DNA of 35,389 nucleotides from an uncultured Corynebacterium sp. (GCF_946222305.1 NZ_CAMIHZ010000020.1:1-35389); one strand, 5' to 3'; positions 1-8,215 are shown, numbered from the stretch's first letter. A program made the numbers and translations. Notes: a model not told the origin generated them from the sequence alone.

Positions 1-96
1 GTAGAGACTGGGACGGCGGGGGCTGGGGTCGTCGGAGGTTCGCTGGGGGAGGTGCAGATTCGGCGGAAGGCAGGTCAACCGAGCATTTTCGATTGA
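1..96 (+). other. Possible 3' end of a gene entering from the left; hairpin
   Basis: Frame 1 is open from the first base to a TGA at 94-96 (31 codons), so this may be the tail of a plus-strand gene that begins outside the window. The peptide is Gly/Val-rich and I do not recognise it. An inverted repeat CAGGTCAA (71-78) / TTGACCTG (93-100) overlaps the stop and could help terminate either this gene or the minus-strand gene that ends at 147. No clear T-tract follows on either strand. Confidence 0.25.
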
Positions 97-146
97 CCTG
101 TTGCTGCGGAGGCTATTACGACGCTCCCGGGCTCAAAGGTCTCCTC

Positions 147-1031
147 CTAGAGAAGAGCCTTCAACTGCTCTTGAAAGTCCGCGTTCTCTGGCAAACGGGA
201 GAACAACTCGTGCTGAGTAGCGGTCTCGGTGCCCTTGAGCGACAGATTCGTTTCGCGGAACTCCTTGTACTTCTTGGAATCTTCGGCAAGAACGAAGCCC
301 GCCATCAGGGCGCGAACGAGCTCTTGCTTGGAGAACTCCAAGCTGGCAGTGCCGACCAGGAACTTGCGTAGAACCTTTTCGTGGAAACCATCGTGCGTGG
401 CCGCATCGATCTTTCGGTAGATGACGTCGCCTTCCCACTGCGCGGCCATGCGAGCTGCGTTACCCGAAGGGACGTTCGTGAGAGCACCGGGTTCTAACAC
501 CAAGCCTGGGGCGCTGACGTGCTTGGCTGCCTCGTACGGATTCGGGGTGGCATCGGAAGGGTAGATTGCCATCACGCCCTTGATAGTTGGGGTGTGGCTG
601 GAGCGCGCGACCTTGTCGTATGGGCGGTTTGTCGCTGCGATCACTGCAGCGGATGCGCCCATGCCGTGGCCGGCGAGGAATAGATTATTCGGCTGGACAA
701 CCACATTGCCATTACCGAGGCGCACACCGGCCAAAATCTGCAGGGCAGTTTCGAGGTCGGAAGCAAAGCCTCGGTGGTTTGGAACCCATCCCTTTTCAGT
801 ATCTGGCGCAGCAACTGCGATGCCCCAGCTGGCGAGGTGACGGAACGTCGCGTGGTAAGCATCCACACCTAGGCGCCAGTCGTGCCCGAAGGCGATTCCG
901 GGGATGCCCTTACCCTCGGCAGGGGTGTAGACCTTGCCGGGGATGCCAGCGAAATTAAGATCGCCAGTCAGCACGCGGTGGGGACCGCGCTTACCAAGAG
1001 TCGGAATGAGGTTCTTCAACTTGTCAGCCAC
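147..1031 (-). CDS. alpha/beta-hydrolase-like protein without the nucleophile Ser
   Basis: 294 aa with the fold signature of the dienelactone hydrolase / chlorophyllase-like alpha/beta hydrolases: an early strand ending in GIAFGHDW (oxyanion-loop position), then the nucleophile-elbow strand LFLAGHGMGAS at residues 117-127. The usual G-x-S-x-G reads G-H-G-M-G here, so residue 123, normally the nucleophile serine, is glycine. No obvious Asp follows the next core strand (GLVLEPG); His213 or His217 could be the remaining His. No signal peptide is visible. The start is a GTG at 1031, with a TAGGCT -10 box at 1040-1045 and 8 nt between them, so the mRNA is probably leaderless. The gene diverges from glmS. 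The fold assignment is fairly sure; an enzymatic activity is doubtful, and the substrate or ligand is unknown. Confidence 0.75.
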   Translation of the reverse strand: MADKLKNLIPTLGKRGPHRVLTGDLNFAGIPGKVYTPAEGKGIPGIAFGHDWRLGVDAYHATFRHLASWGIAVAAPDTEKGWVPNHRGFASDLETALQILAGVRLGNGNVVVQPNNLFLAGHGMGASAAVIAATNRPYDKVARSSHTPTIKGVMAIYPSDATPNPYEAAKHVSAPGLVLEPGALTNVPSGNAARMAAQWEGDVIYRKIDAATHDGFHEKVLRKFLVGTASLEFSKQELVRALMAGFVLAEDSKKYKEFRETNLSLKGTETATQHELFSRLPENADFQEQLKALL

Positions 1032-1194
1032 GGTTAACTAGCCTACAAGAATGCGAACTGGCGAGTGCAACGAAGGCAAATGTTGCCGGGCTGTTGTACC
1101 GAAAAGGGACATGCCCTCAAAGGGAGACAGGATGCGTTGTCGTAGAGACACTGGATACGCCAAGTGGTACACATTTCTCGTCCGAACCATGCTG

Positions 1195-1200
1195 TAAAAT
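1195..1200 (+). promoter_or_regulatory. -10 box of a leaderless glmS promoter
   Basis: TAAAAT at 1195-1200 lies 8 nt before the ATG at 1209. Transcription would start at or next to the start codon, and no Shine-Dalgarno sequence is present. A good -35 hexamer is not evident. Confidence 0.6.
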
Positions 1201-1208
1201 GCAAACCT

Positions 1209-3071
1209 ATGTGTGCAATCGTTGGCTATGTAGGCAAGGCGGACGCCCTCAAAATCGGGCTGGACGCACTTGAGCGTATGGAATACCGCGGTTACGATTC
1301 CGCGGGAATCGCTGTTGTTGAACAAGGTGATATCCACCTGGAGAAGAAGGAAGGCAAGATCGCCAACCTCCTCAAACAACTGGATGAAGCGGGGCGCGAA
1401 AACTTCACCGGCAACACCTGCATCGGTCACACCCGCTGGGCGACTCACGGTCGCCCAAATGATGTGAATGCGCACCCTCACCGCTCCTATGACGGTAAGG
1501 CTGCCATCGTTCACAACGGCATCATCGAAAACTTTGCTGCGCTGCGTGCTGAGGTGGAATCCCACGACATCGAAATGGCCTCGGAAACCGATTCTGAGGT
1601 AGCAGCGCACCTGCTTGCGCTGGCTTATAACGAGGGTGAAACCAAGGGCGACTTCCAAGCCTCGGCGCTGTCTGTCCTAGACCGTCTTGAAGGCGCATTC
1701 ACAGTCCTATTCACCCACTCCGACCATCCAGGCACCATCGTGGCCGGTCGTCGTTCCACCCCACTGATCGTGGGCGTGGGAGAAGGGGAGATGTTCATCG
1801 GCTCCGATGTCGCCGCCTTCATCGACCGCACCAAAAACGCTGTGGAACTTGGCCAGGACAATGCCGTGGTCATCACCGAAGACGGCTACAACATCTACGA
1901 CTTCAAGGGCAACCCCGTTGAAGGTAAGCCATTCACCATTGACTGGGACCTTGAGGCCGCCCAGAAGAACGGTTTCGATTCCTTCATGATGAAGGAGATC
2001 CACGAGCAGCCTGAGGCCGTTCGCGATACCCTCGCCGGCCACTTCGTTGATGGCCGTATCGTTCTCGACGAGCAGCGTCTATCCGAAGATGACCTTCGCA
2101 ATGTTGACAAGGTCTTTGTTGTTGCCTGTGGTTCTGCTTACCACTCGGGTCTACTGGCCAAGTACGCCATCGAGCACTGGGTACGCGTACCCGTGGAAAT
2201 CGAGGTTGCTTCCGAGTTCCGTTACCGCGATCCGGTTCTGGATCGCTCCACCCTCGTCTTGGCGATTTCCCAGTCTGGTGAAACCGCCGACACGTTGGAG
2301 GCCGTGCGCCACGCACGTAAGCAGGGCGCCCGAGTACTGGCCGTATGTAACACCAACGGTTCGCAGATCCCTCGCGAGTCGGACGCGGTCCTATACACCC
2401 ACGCCGGCCCAGAAATCGGCGTGGCGTCGACTAAGGCCTTCTTGGCGCAGGTAGCGGCGAACTACGTGGTGGGCCTGGCACTGGCTCAAGCCCGCGGCAC
2501 CAAGTACCCAGACGAGATCGCCCAGATCTACGAAGCTCTCGAGGCCCTGCCGGAGAAGATCGAAAAGACCCTGCAGCTGCGCAAGCAGATCGCAGACCTT
2601 GCCGACGAGCTCGGCGCTGTGCGCACCATGCTGTTCCTCGGTCGTCACGTTGGCTTCCCAGTTGCGCTGGAAGGTGCGCTCAAACTTAAGGAGCTCGCCT
2701 ACATCCATGCTGAGGGCTTCGCTGCCGGCGAACTGAAGCACGGCCCCATCGCGTTGATCGAGGACGACCTGCCCGTGGTTGTCGTTGTCCCATCCGCAGT
2801 GGGTCGCCCGGTTTTGCACTCCAAGATCGTTTCCAACATCCAGGAGATCCGCGCTCGTGGTGCGAAGACGATCGTCATCGCGGAAGAAGGCGACGAGGCT
2901 GTCAAGCCATTCGCCAACTGGCTGCTGGAAATCCCGCAGTCCGCCACCTTGCTGCAGCCCATCTTGTCGACGGTTCCACTGCAGTTCCTGGCAGCTGACA
3001 TCGCCATCAAGTGCGGCAACGAGGACATCGACAAGCCACGTAACTTGGCTAAGTCTGTGACCGTGGAATAA
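1209..3071 (+). CDS. glmS: glutamine--fructose-6-phosphate aminotransferase (isomerizing)
   Basis: 620 aa, the usual family length. It makes glucosamine-6-phosphate from fructose-6-phosphate and glutamine, the first step to UDP-GlcNAc for peptidoglycan, in the cytoplasm. The start is fixed by the N-terminal nucleophile: the protein must begin Met-Cys (MCAIVGYVG, Cys2), so upstream in-frame starts such as 1164 are rejected. The N-terminal glutaminase domain has RWATHG and HNGIIEN. The two SIS sugar-isomerase domains show GSAYHSG, SQSGETADT, ASTKAF and HAEGFAAGELKHGP, and the protein ends in the conserved KPRNLAKSVTVE tail. The gene diverges from the hydrolase-like gene and has its own leaderless promoter. 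No terminator is clear in the 100 bp before alr. Identification is secure. Confidence 0.97.
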   Translation: MCAIVGYVGKADALKIGLDALERMEYRGYDSAGIAVVEQGDIHLEKKEGKIANLLKQLDEAGRENFTGNTCIGHTRWATHGRPNDVNAHPHRSYDGKAAIVHNGIIENFAALRAEVESHDIEMASETDSEVAAHLLALAYNEGETKGDFQASALSVLDRLEGAFTVLFTHSDHPGTIVAGRRSTPLIVGVGEGEMFIGSDVAAFIDRTKNAVELGQDNAVVITEDGYNIYDFKGNPVEGKPFTIDWDLEAAQKNGFDSFMMKEIHEQPEAVRDTLAGHFVDGRIVLDEQRLSEDDLRNVDKVFVVACGSAYHSGLLAKYAIEHWVRVPVEIEVASEFRYRDPVLDRSTLVLAISQSGETADTLEAVRHARKQGARVLAVCNTNGSQIPRESDAVLYTHAGPEIGVASTKAFLAQVAANYVVGLALAQARGTKYPDEIAQIYEALEALPEKIEKTLQLRKQIADLADELGAVRTMLFLGRHVGFPVALEGALKLKELAYIHAEGFAAGELKHGPIALIEDDLPVVVVVPSAVGRPVLHSKIVSNIQEIRARGAKTIVIAEEGDEAVKPFANWLLEIPQSATLLQPILSTVPLQFLAADIAIKCGNEDIDKPRNLAKSVTVE

Positions 3072-3159
3072 TTCCAGTCCCGACTGCGGTAGCTCGGACA
3101 ATTCACGCCAGCTGTCGCCTTCTGGATGACCCACAACCGCTAGGCCCACGACCGGGGAC

Positions 3160-3165
3160 TAGGGT
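3160..3165 (+). promoter_or_regulatory. -10 box of a leaderless alr-tsaE promoter
   Basis: TAGGGT at 3160-3165, 7 nt before the ATG at 3173; no ribosome-binding site lies between them. Confidence 0.5.
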
Positions 3166-3172
3166 TATCACC

Positions 3173-4906
3173 ATGCACCAACCGCTTTCCGTCCCCGAAG
3201 AACACGCTCTCGCAGAAGTCATCGTTGATCTGTCAGCTGTTCGTTCCAATGTCTCTCTTTTTGCCGACGCCGCCCCGTCGGCAGAGGTCATGGCGGTTGT
3301 AAAGGCGGACGCATATAATCACGGCGCTTTGTCCGTAGCCCGTGCCTGTTTGGAAAGTGGTGCCACCCAGTTGGGCGTGGCGACATTGGGCGAAGCATTG
3401 AGCCTGCGCGCAGCGGGCATCGATGCACCCATCACTGCGTGGATGTGGATTCCGGGGGAGGATCTCACTCACGCTATTCGTCAACGGATCACCATCGGTG
3501 TGCCCTCACTAGAACACGCCAAAGCACTCGCCGCGCTGGTTGAATCACGCTCTGCCGAAGTGGAAGAGGGCGCGGAAGCAAAAGAGAAAGCGGAAGAACA
3601 GACCACGGAATCCGTGGAGTTCACCGCTCCCATCGCAATAGCTCTCATGGCTGATACTGGCCTGTCGCGCTCCGGAATCACCCCGGACCAGTGGACCGCG
3701 GTGGTTGAGCTCATCTCCGAGCACAAGGACCGTTTCGATGTTCGCGGTGTGATGAGCCACCTCGCCAGTGCTGACGATTCCGCTCGCTCAGCATTCACGG
3801 ATGTCCAAAACCGTCGCTTCCAGCGGGCAATCGAAATCTGTCGGGAACACGGCATTGAGCCGCAGGTCAACCACATTGCCAACACCCCTGCGGCATTGAC
3901 CCGACCGGATTTGCACCACCAAATGGTCCGCCCGGGCGTGGGAATTTATGGCATTGATCCTGTGGTGGGGGGATCCGGAGGTAACGCCGGCCAGCTGCGC
4001 CCGGCCATTACATTCCGCGCCAAAGTGATCACCACTAAGATTATACGAGCTGGGGAGGCCGTCAGCTACGGCGGAACCTGGACAGCCACCCGCGACACCC
4101 GCACTGCAGTCGTCGCGGCTGGTTACGCTGATGGCGTGCCCCGCGCTGCGTCCGGAAAATTCCAAGTGGGCATCGGTGGCAAGCTGTATCCCCAGATCGG
4201 CCGCGTGTGCATGGACCAGATCGTGGTGAACCTCGGCGATGCCGAAGAACCCACTGATGTGAAGCCGGGCGACTGGGCCACGATCTTCGGAGAGGGTGGC
4301 ATCAGCGCCTCCGAATTGGCTGCGGCGGCCGAGACCATCGACTACGAGATCCTGACGATGCCGAGGGGGCCAAGGGTGTGGCGTCGGTGGGTAGGAGAAG
4401 ATAAAGAACAGCTCGACCTTTCCCAAGCCAATGGATATGCAGCGGCACCTACGCCAGAAGACATGGTGGAAGCCGGCCGGAAAATCGGCGAACAGCTGGC
4501 GGCAGGTACGGTGGTGGTGCTCACCGGACCACTCGGGGCAGGCAAAACTACTCTGACACAAGGCCTAGCAGCCGGCCTCCGGGTGAAGGGGCGCGTGCAG
4601 TCGCCCACGTTCACCATCGTGCGGACCCACAAACCGGGAGACAGTGGGCGCCCCGGCATGCTGCACATGGATGCGTACCGCCTGCTGGGTGCGGATGTGT
4701 CTGAAGGCGTAGAGCCCGGCAAGCTCATGGATCCCGATATTGTGCTGGATGCATTGGAATCCCTAGACATCGATTCCGACCTTGACCGGGTCGTGGTCGT
4801 CGCCGAATGGGGCCGCGGTGTAGTGGAAACCCTCACTGACAAGGTGTTGGATATCGAGATCGACCGGGCAGCTGACGAGCGCATTCTGCGGTGGGAGTGG
4901 AAATAA
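3173..4906 (+). CDS. alr-tsaE: fused alanine racemase / t6A ATPase subunit TsaE
   Basis: 577 aa in one uninterrupted frame. Residues 1 to about 405 are a PLP alanine racemase, which interconverts L- and D-alanine for peptidoglycan: the PLP lysine is K44 in KADAYNHG, the catalytic tyrosine is Y299 in VSYGGTW, and GYADG (317-321) and RVCMDQ are present. Residues from about 430 to 577 are TsaE, the ATPase that supports t6A37 tRNA modification by the TsaB-TsaD complex: Walker A GPLGAGKT (452-459), then SPTFTIV and HMDAYRL. In M. tuberculosis these are separate neighbouring genes. An acidic, Lys/Glu-rich segment (124-149) interrupts the racemase barrel and is probably a surface loop. The start is the ATG after a leaderless promoter. 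Both domains look catalytically intact. The next gene supplies the TsaB and TsaD partners. Confidence 0.95.
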   Translation: MHQPLSVPEEHALAEVIVDLSAVRSNVSLFADAAPSAEVMAVVKADAYNHGALSVARACLESGATQLGVATLGEALSLRAAGIDAPITAWMWIPGEDLTHAIRQRITIGVPSLEHAKALAALVESRSAEVEEGAEAKEKAEEQTTESVEFTAPIAIALMADTGLSRSGITPDQWTAVVELISEHKDRFDVRGVMSHLASADDSARSAFTDVQNRRFQRAIEICREHGIEPQVNHIANTPAALTRPDLHHQMVRPGVGIYGIDPVVGGSGGNAGQLRPAITFRAKVITTKIIRAGEAVSYGGTWTATRDTRTAVVAAGYADGVPRAASGKFQVGIGGKLYPQIGRVCMDQIVVNLGDAEEPTDVKPGDWATIFGEGGISASELAAAAETIDYEILTMPRGPRVWRRWVGEDKEQLDLSQANGYAAAPTPEDMVEAGRKIGEQLAAGTVVVLTGPLGAGKTTLTQGLAAGLRVKGRVQSPTFTIVRTHKPGDSGRPGMLHMDAYRLLGADVSEGVEPGKLMDPDIVLDALESLDIDSDLDRVVVVAEWGRGVVETLTDKVLDIEIDRAADERILRWEWK

Positions 4907-4919
4907 GGCTGCCAACTAT

Positions 4920-4950
4920 TTACCCCTCGGGGGTAGAAAATGAGAGTTTT
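4920..4950 (+). terminator. Tandem small hairpins after alr-tsaE
   Basis: TACCCC (4920-4925) and GGGGTA (4929-4934) form a 6-bp stem with a 3-nt loop. GAAAA (4935-4939) and TTTTC (4946-4950) follow as a second short stem. There is no classical U-tract, so this may be a weak or imperfect terminator starting 13 nt past the stop codon. Confidence 0.35.
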
Positions 4951-4998
4951 CTAAGAAACTAGCTGAAATGTCACCTTGTTATGTGGCACAATGATCGG

Positions 4999-5114
4999 GA
5001 ATCACCGTGAGGGGTGTTTCACAAGAACGGCCGGCACGATGGGTCTGATCAACCCGCCGGCTGTACATCGTCCCTGGGAGGTTGACTGCGAGAGCTTCCC
5101 AGGGATTTCTTGTG
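4999..5114 (+). ncRNA. Candidate structured RNA with terminal hairpin
   Basis: This non-coding stretch between the two fused genes contains, in order: a small CACC/GGGTG-type hairpin (about 5002-5017); a longer stem with GCCGGC (5030-5035) and GGGT (5041-5044) pairing with ACCC (5052-5055) and GCCGGC (5056-5061); and a perfect 9-bp stem TCCCTGGGA (5071-5079) / TCCCAGGGA (5097-5105) followed by TTTCTTGTG, which looks like an intrinsic terminator. TCAACC (5049-5054) in the second hairpin can pair with GGTTGA (5080-5085) in the loop of the third, which would allow a kissing loop or a switch. The downstream gene has its own leaderless promoter at 5129, so this would be a separate small RNA or an attenuated leader. 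I recognise no known family. The 5' end and promoter are guesses. Confidence 0.4.
5071..5114 (+). terminator. Intrinsic terminator upstream of tsaB-rimI-tsaD
   Basis: A perfect 9-bp stem (5071-5079 with 5097-5105) with a 17-nt loop is followed by TTTCTTGTG. It would stop transcripts arriving from alr-tsaE or from a small RNA in the gap. Confidence 0.6.
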
Positions 5115-5128
5115 TCCGGCCACCGCTC

Positions 5129-5134
5129 TAAAAT
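5129..5134 (+). promoter_or_regulatory. -10 box of a leaderless tsaB-rimI-tsaD promoter
   Basis: TAAAAT at 5129-5134, 8 nt before the ATG at 5143: the same hexamer and spacing as at glmS. Confidence 0.6.
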
Positions 5135-5142
5135 AGGTACTC

Positions 5143-7662
5143 ATGATTACCGTTCTTGCCGTTGATACCTCCACAAACTTCGTCACCTGTGGCATTGTCC
5201 GAGTGCACGCCAACGGCAAAACGGATGTCCTCGCCGAGCAATCCACCGATAACGTGCGTGGCCACATGGAACTCCTTGTGCCTCACATTCGCGAATGCAT
5301 GGAGCAAGCGCGCCTCACGCCCGGTGATTTCGATGCCATTGTCGTAGGTACCGGCCCCGGCCCATTCACTGGCTTGCGGGTGGGGATGGCTACAGCTGCC
5401 GCTTTCGGCGACGCCCTCGAGATCCCCGTTCACGGCGTGGAAAGTCCACTCGCCACTGCATGGGCGCAACACGTGCAGGATCCTACGTGGGTGGGAGACA
5501 CGATTGTCTTGTCCGATGCGCGCCGCCGCGAGTGGTACCACGCCCGCTACCACGCACGAATCACCCCAAACGGGTTGCGCTTGGGTACGCTCATCGATCC
5601 CAGTGTGCATAAACCGGAGGTCGTCGAGCAGCTCAATAGCGAGGTCACGCGCGAGGTGCTTGAGCACAGCACAGCTTCTACCGCTAACCCCTCCGTGCGC
5701 CTGCGGATTGCGGCCATGGCTGGTGCGGTTGCCGAGCGTGCCCACGAGACTTTCACTGCGGAAGCGTGGGGCGGCGTGCCCATCACTGAAGGTGCGCATC
5801 CCACCCCGGAGGGGCTGGTTCTCGCTGCGATGCAACAGCAGGGCGGTTATTTGGGGTTGTTGCGCGCGGCCAAGCCACTGCGTGCGCTTTACCTTCGTCG
5901 GCCCGACGCCACTGTTCCCACCGCCAAGGCCGTCAGCCAGGCACTCGATTTCACCGCTGTCACCGGGCAGGAAGGAATCATTGGTCGAGATCCCGAGCTG
6001 GTCGACGCGGATGGAGATGCTGCGGGGGAACACTCCACGCCTGCGGAAGTTGATGCTGGGGAACAAGTGGGCGTCGGTGTGCTGCGGGCGGAACATGCTG
6101 CAGCGTGCGCGGAGGTGGAGATGACCCTCTTCGCCGATGAATCGCCGTGGTCGGCTGCATCGTTTGCTCAGCATGTGGAGGCACCCAACACGTTGGCGTT
6201 GGGTATGTGGGATGCCGAGAAGTTGGTGGGATTCGCGATTCTGGCGGTCAATGGTTCGGCCGCGGATCCGGAGGGGGAAATCCACACGATCGGGTTGTTG
6301 CCGGATTATCAGGGCAGGGGCCTTTCGCACCGGCTTTTGCAACCGCTGTTGGACGTGGCGGATCGGTTGCGCGCACCGGTGTTCCTCGAGGTGCGCGAAG
6401 GTAATGATCCAGCTGTCGGGCTGTACCGGCGTTATGGATTCGAGAAAGTCGGGCTGCGGAAGAATTATTACCAGCCGTCGGGAGCCAATGCGTGGACGAT
6501 GGTGCGGGCCGCGGTGAATTCTGACGATGGGCAATCAACAGTTAAGAACGGTTCGCAACCCATCACGGGCAACTCGGCACCCCGCGTGATTCTGGGGATC
6601 GAGAGCTCCTGTGATGAAACGGGAGTGGGCATCGTGCGCATCAACCCCGATTCGGATCCTGCGCAGCCTGATCTGCACATTTTGGCGGACCAGGTGGCGT
6701 CGTCCATGAGTGAGCATGCTCGTTTCGGCGGCGTGGTTCCCGAAATTGCCTCTCGTGCGCATTTGGAGGCCATGCAACCGACCATGCGCGCCGCGTTGCA
6801 GCAAGCGCGGGAGACCGACCCGGGGTTCACCAAGCCCCACGCCGTCGCTGCGACCATCGGACCGGGTTTGGCGGGAGCACTGCTCGTAGGGGCGGCCGCA
6901 GCGAAGGCATACGCCGCCGCGTGGGAGGTGCCGTTTCTCGCAGTAAACCACCTAGGTGGGCATGTTGCGGTGGACACCCTGGTTCCTGGAGTTCGGTCTG
7001 ACGCCCTCGATAATTCCATCGCCTTGCTAGTCAGCGGGGGTCACACGCAGATCCTGCACGTGTCTGGCGTGGGGCAGCCGATGAAGGAGATGGGTAGCAC
7101 CGTCGATGATGCAGCGGGTGAAGCCTATGACAAAGTCGCGCGATTGCTGGGGTTGGGCTATCCGGGCGGGCCGATCATCGATCGGTTGGCCCAACAAGGC
7201 AATGCCCGTGCCATTCAGTTCCCTCGGGGGATGATGCGCCAACAGGATGCTGCCTACGATTTCTCGTTCTCCGGTTTAAAGACTGCCGTGGCTCGCTACG
7301 TCGAAAGCAAAGAAGCGGCAGGAGAGAGCATTCCGGTTGAGGATGTCTGCGCTTCGTTCCAAGAAGCCGTGGTGGATGTCCTGACGAAGAAGGCGCTGCG
7401 GGCGTGTGCTGATACGGGAGCGAATGTGCTTCTGCTGGGAGGTGGAGTTTCGGCCAACCGCAGGTTGCGGGAGCTCGCCGCGGCACGGAGCGCTAGCGCT
7501 GGGGTCGAACTGCATGTTCCACCGCTGAAATTGTGCACTGACAATGGCGTGATGGTGGCTGCACTAGCGGCGCATCTCGCGAAGGACGGGATCGTGGCCA
7601 GTGACCTGACGGTGGGCACTGATCCCGGCTTGGAAGTGGAAGTTCCCCAAGTGTTCCGATAG
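5143..7662 (+). CDS. tsaB-rimI-tsaD: fused TsaB / RimI / TsaD t6A and N-acetyltransferase protein
   Basis: 839 aa, one frame and three domains. Residues 1 to about 230 are TsaB, the non-catalytic ASKHA partner of TsaD (LAVDTSTNF, VGTGPGPFTGLRVGMATA). Residues of about 305-450 are a GNAT acetyltransferase like RimI, which acetylates the N-terminus of ribosomal protein S18: the acetyl-CoA loop is QGRGLS at 390-395, followed by GLYRRYGF. Residues of about 480-839 are TsaD, which transfers threonylcarbamoyl to A37 of ANN-decoding tRNAs: GIESSCDETG, metal ligands H603 and H607 in NHLGGH, SGGHT, D800 in CTDNG. Linkers lie around 230-305 and 450-480. In M. tuberculosis these are three adjacent genes in the same order (Rv3421c-Rv3419c, from memory). 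Gene order and complex partnership both favour a real fusion. Confidence 0.95.
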   Translation: MITVLAVDTSTNFVTCGIVRVHANGKTDVLAEQSTDNVRGHMELLVPHIRECMEQARLTPGDFDAIVVGTGPGPFTGLRVGMATAAAFGDALEIPVHGVESPLATAWAQHVQDPTWVGDTIVLSDARRREWYHARYHARITPNGLRLGTLIDPSVHKPEVVEQLNSEVTREVLEHSTASTANPSVRLRIAAMAGAVAERAHETFTAEAWGGVPITEGAHPTPEGLVLAAMQQQGGYLGLLRAAKPLRALYLRRPDATVPTAKAVSQALDFTAVTGQEGIIGRDPELVDADGDAAGEHSTPAEVDAGEQVGVGVLRAEHAAACAEVEMTLFADESPWSAASFAQHVEAPNTLALGMWDAEKLVGFAILAVNGSAADPEGEIHTIGLLPDYQGRGLSHRLLQPLLDVADRLRAPVFLEVREGNDPAVGLYRRYGFEKVGLRKNYYQPSGANAWTMVRAAVNSDDGQSTVKNGSQPITGNSAPRVILGIESSCDETGVGIVRINPDSDPAQPDLHILADQVASSMSEHARFGGVVPEIASRAHLEAMQPTMRAALQQARETDPGFTKPHAVAATIGPGLAGALLVGAAAAKAYAAAWEVPFLAVNHLGGHVAVDTLVPGVRSDALDNSIALLVSGGHTQILHVSGVGQPMKEMGSTVDDAAGEAYDKVARLLGLGYPGGPIIDRLAQQGNARAIQFPRGMMRQQDAAYDFSFSGLKTAVARYVESKEAAGESIPVEDVCASFQEAVVDVLTKKALRACADTGANVLLLGGGVSANRRLRELAAARSASAGVELHVPPLKLCTDNGVMVAALAAHLAKDGIVASDLTVGTDPGLEVEVPQVFR

Positions 7663-7764
7663 AGGGGATCTTTTGGGCGCCGGGGTAGGGTTCACTGGGG
7701 TGCGCTGCACGGATAGACTTTTGCTGGCACAATTAGCCGTGACATTCCATGTAAGGAGAAAAGA

Positions 7765-8193
7765 ATGGCACGTTGCTACCTTGTAACCCCTGACCTGCAG
7801 ACCCGTGAGGTGGACACTGACTTGTCCAAAGCTGCTGAGCTTCTGGGTGGAAGCTCCCAGTCCAAGCTGCACGTGGTATTTAATGAAACCGGCACCCGAG
7901 TGGCAGCTGTGTATTCCGATGATGCGAAGAAGGCGGACGTCCTGGAGCCGAATCCACTGGCCAGCATGGGACGCAAGGAGAGTGAGACCGGCGACTCTCG
8001 CTTCATATCCGACCCAACCCGCGCCATTTTGGGGCCGGTCTTGTTTGTCGGGGAAGAAGGTGGCGACCTGACGGACGAAGAAATCGAGTCCATTGAAAAC
8101 GGCATTCGTGCTGTAGAAAACTACCGTGAGGACCAGCCGGAAGAGTTCCAGTTGTGGAACGACGCTGTGATCAACCTGACTCGCGGAGTTTAG
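7765..8193 (+). CDS. conserved-looking hypothetical protein, 142 aa
   Basis: 142 aa, acidic and soluble, with no signal peptide or membrane segment. I do not recognise the family. It starts MARCYLVTPDLQTREVD, and its C-terminal third is Glu/Asp-rich (LTDEEIESIENGIRAVENYRED). A strong ribosome-binding site AAGGAG (7753-7758) sits 6 nt before the ATG, unlike the leaderless genes around it. It lies between tsaD and groES. From memory, small hypothetical genes occupy the same place in C. glutamicum, so it may be a genus-level protein. Codon use matches its neighbours, which argues for a real gene. Function unknown. Confidence 0.75.
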   Translation: MARCYLVTPDLQTREVDTDLSKAAELLGGSSQSKLHVVFNETGTRVAAVYSDDAKKADVLEPNPLASMGRKESETGDSRFISDPTRAILGPVLFVGEEGGDLTDEEIESIENGIRAVENYREDQPEEFQLWNDAVINLTRGV

Positions 8194-8215
8194 GGAGAAT
8201 TAGCATTCGTTTTGG

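Noticed and set aside
1164..1208. Upstream start for glmS at 1164
   Set aside because: It would bury the N-terminal catalytic Cys; the enzyme needs Met-Cys at its start.
2391..3149. 252-aa minus-strand frame opposite the glmS 3' end
   Set aside because: Shadow of glmS; no ribosome-binding site and no family features.
4907..5142. Known RNA families (6C, SRP RNA, tmRNA) for the structured gap
   Set aside because: No C-rich loops of 6C, no SRP tetraloop region and no tmRNA ends; left as an unassigned candidate.
5128..6534. 468-aa open frame on the minus strand
   Set aside because: It lies fully opposite the well-supported TsaB-RimI domains and has no recognisable domain; it is a high-GC shadow.
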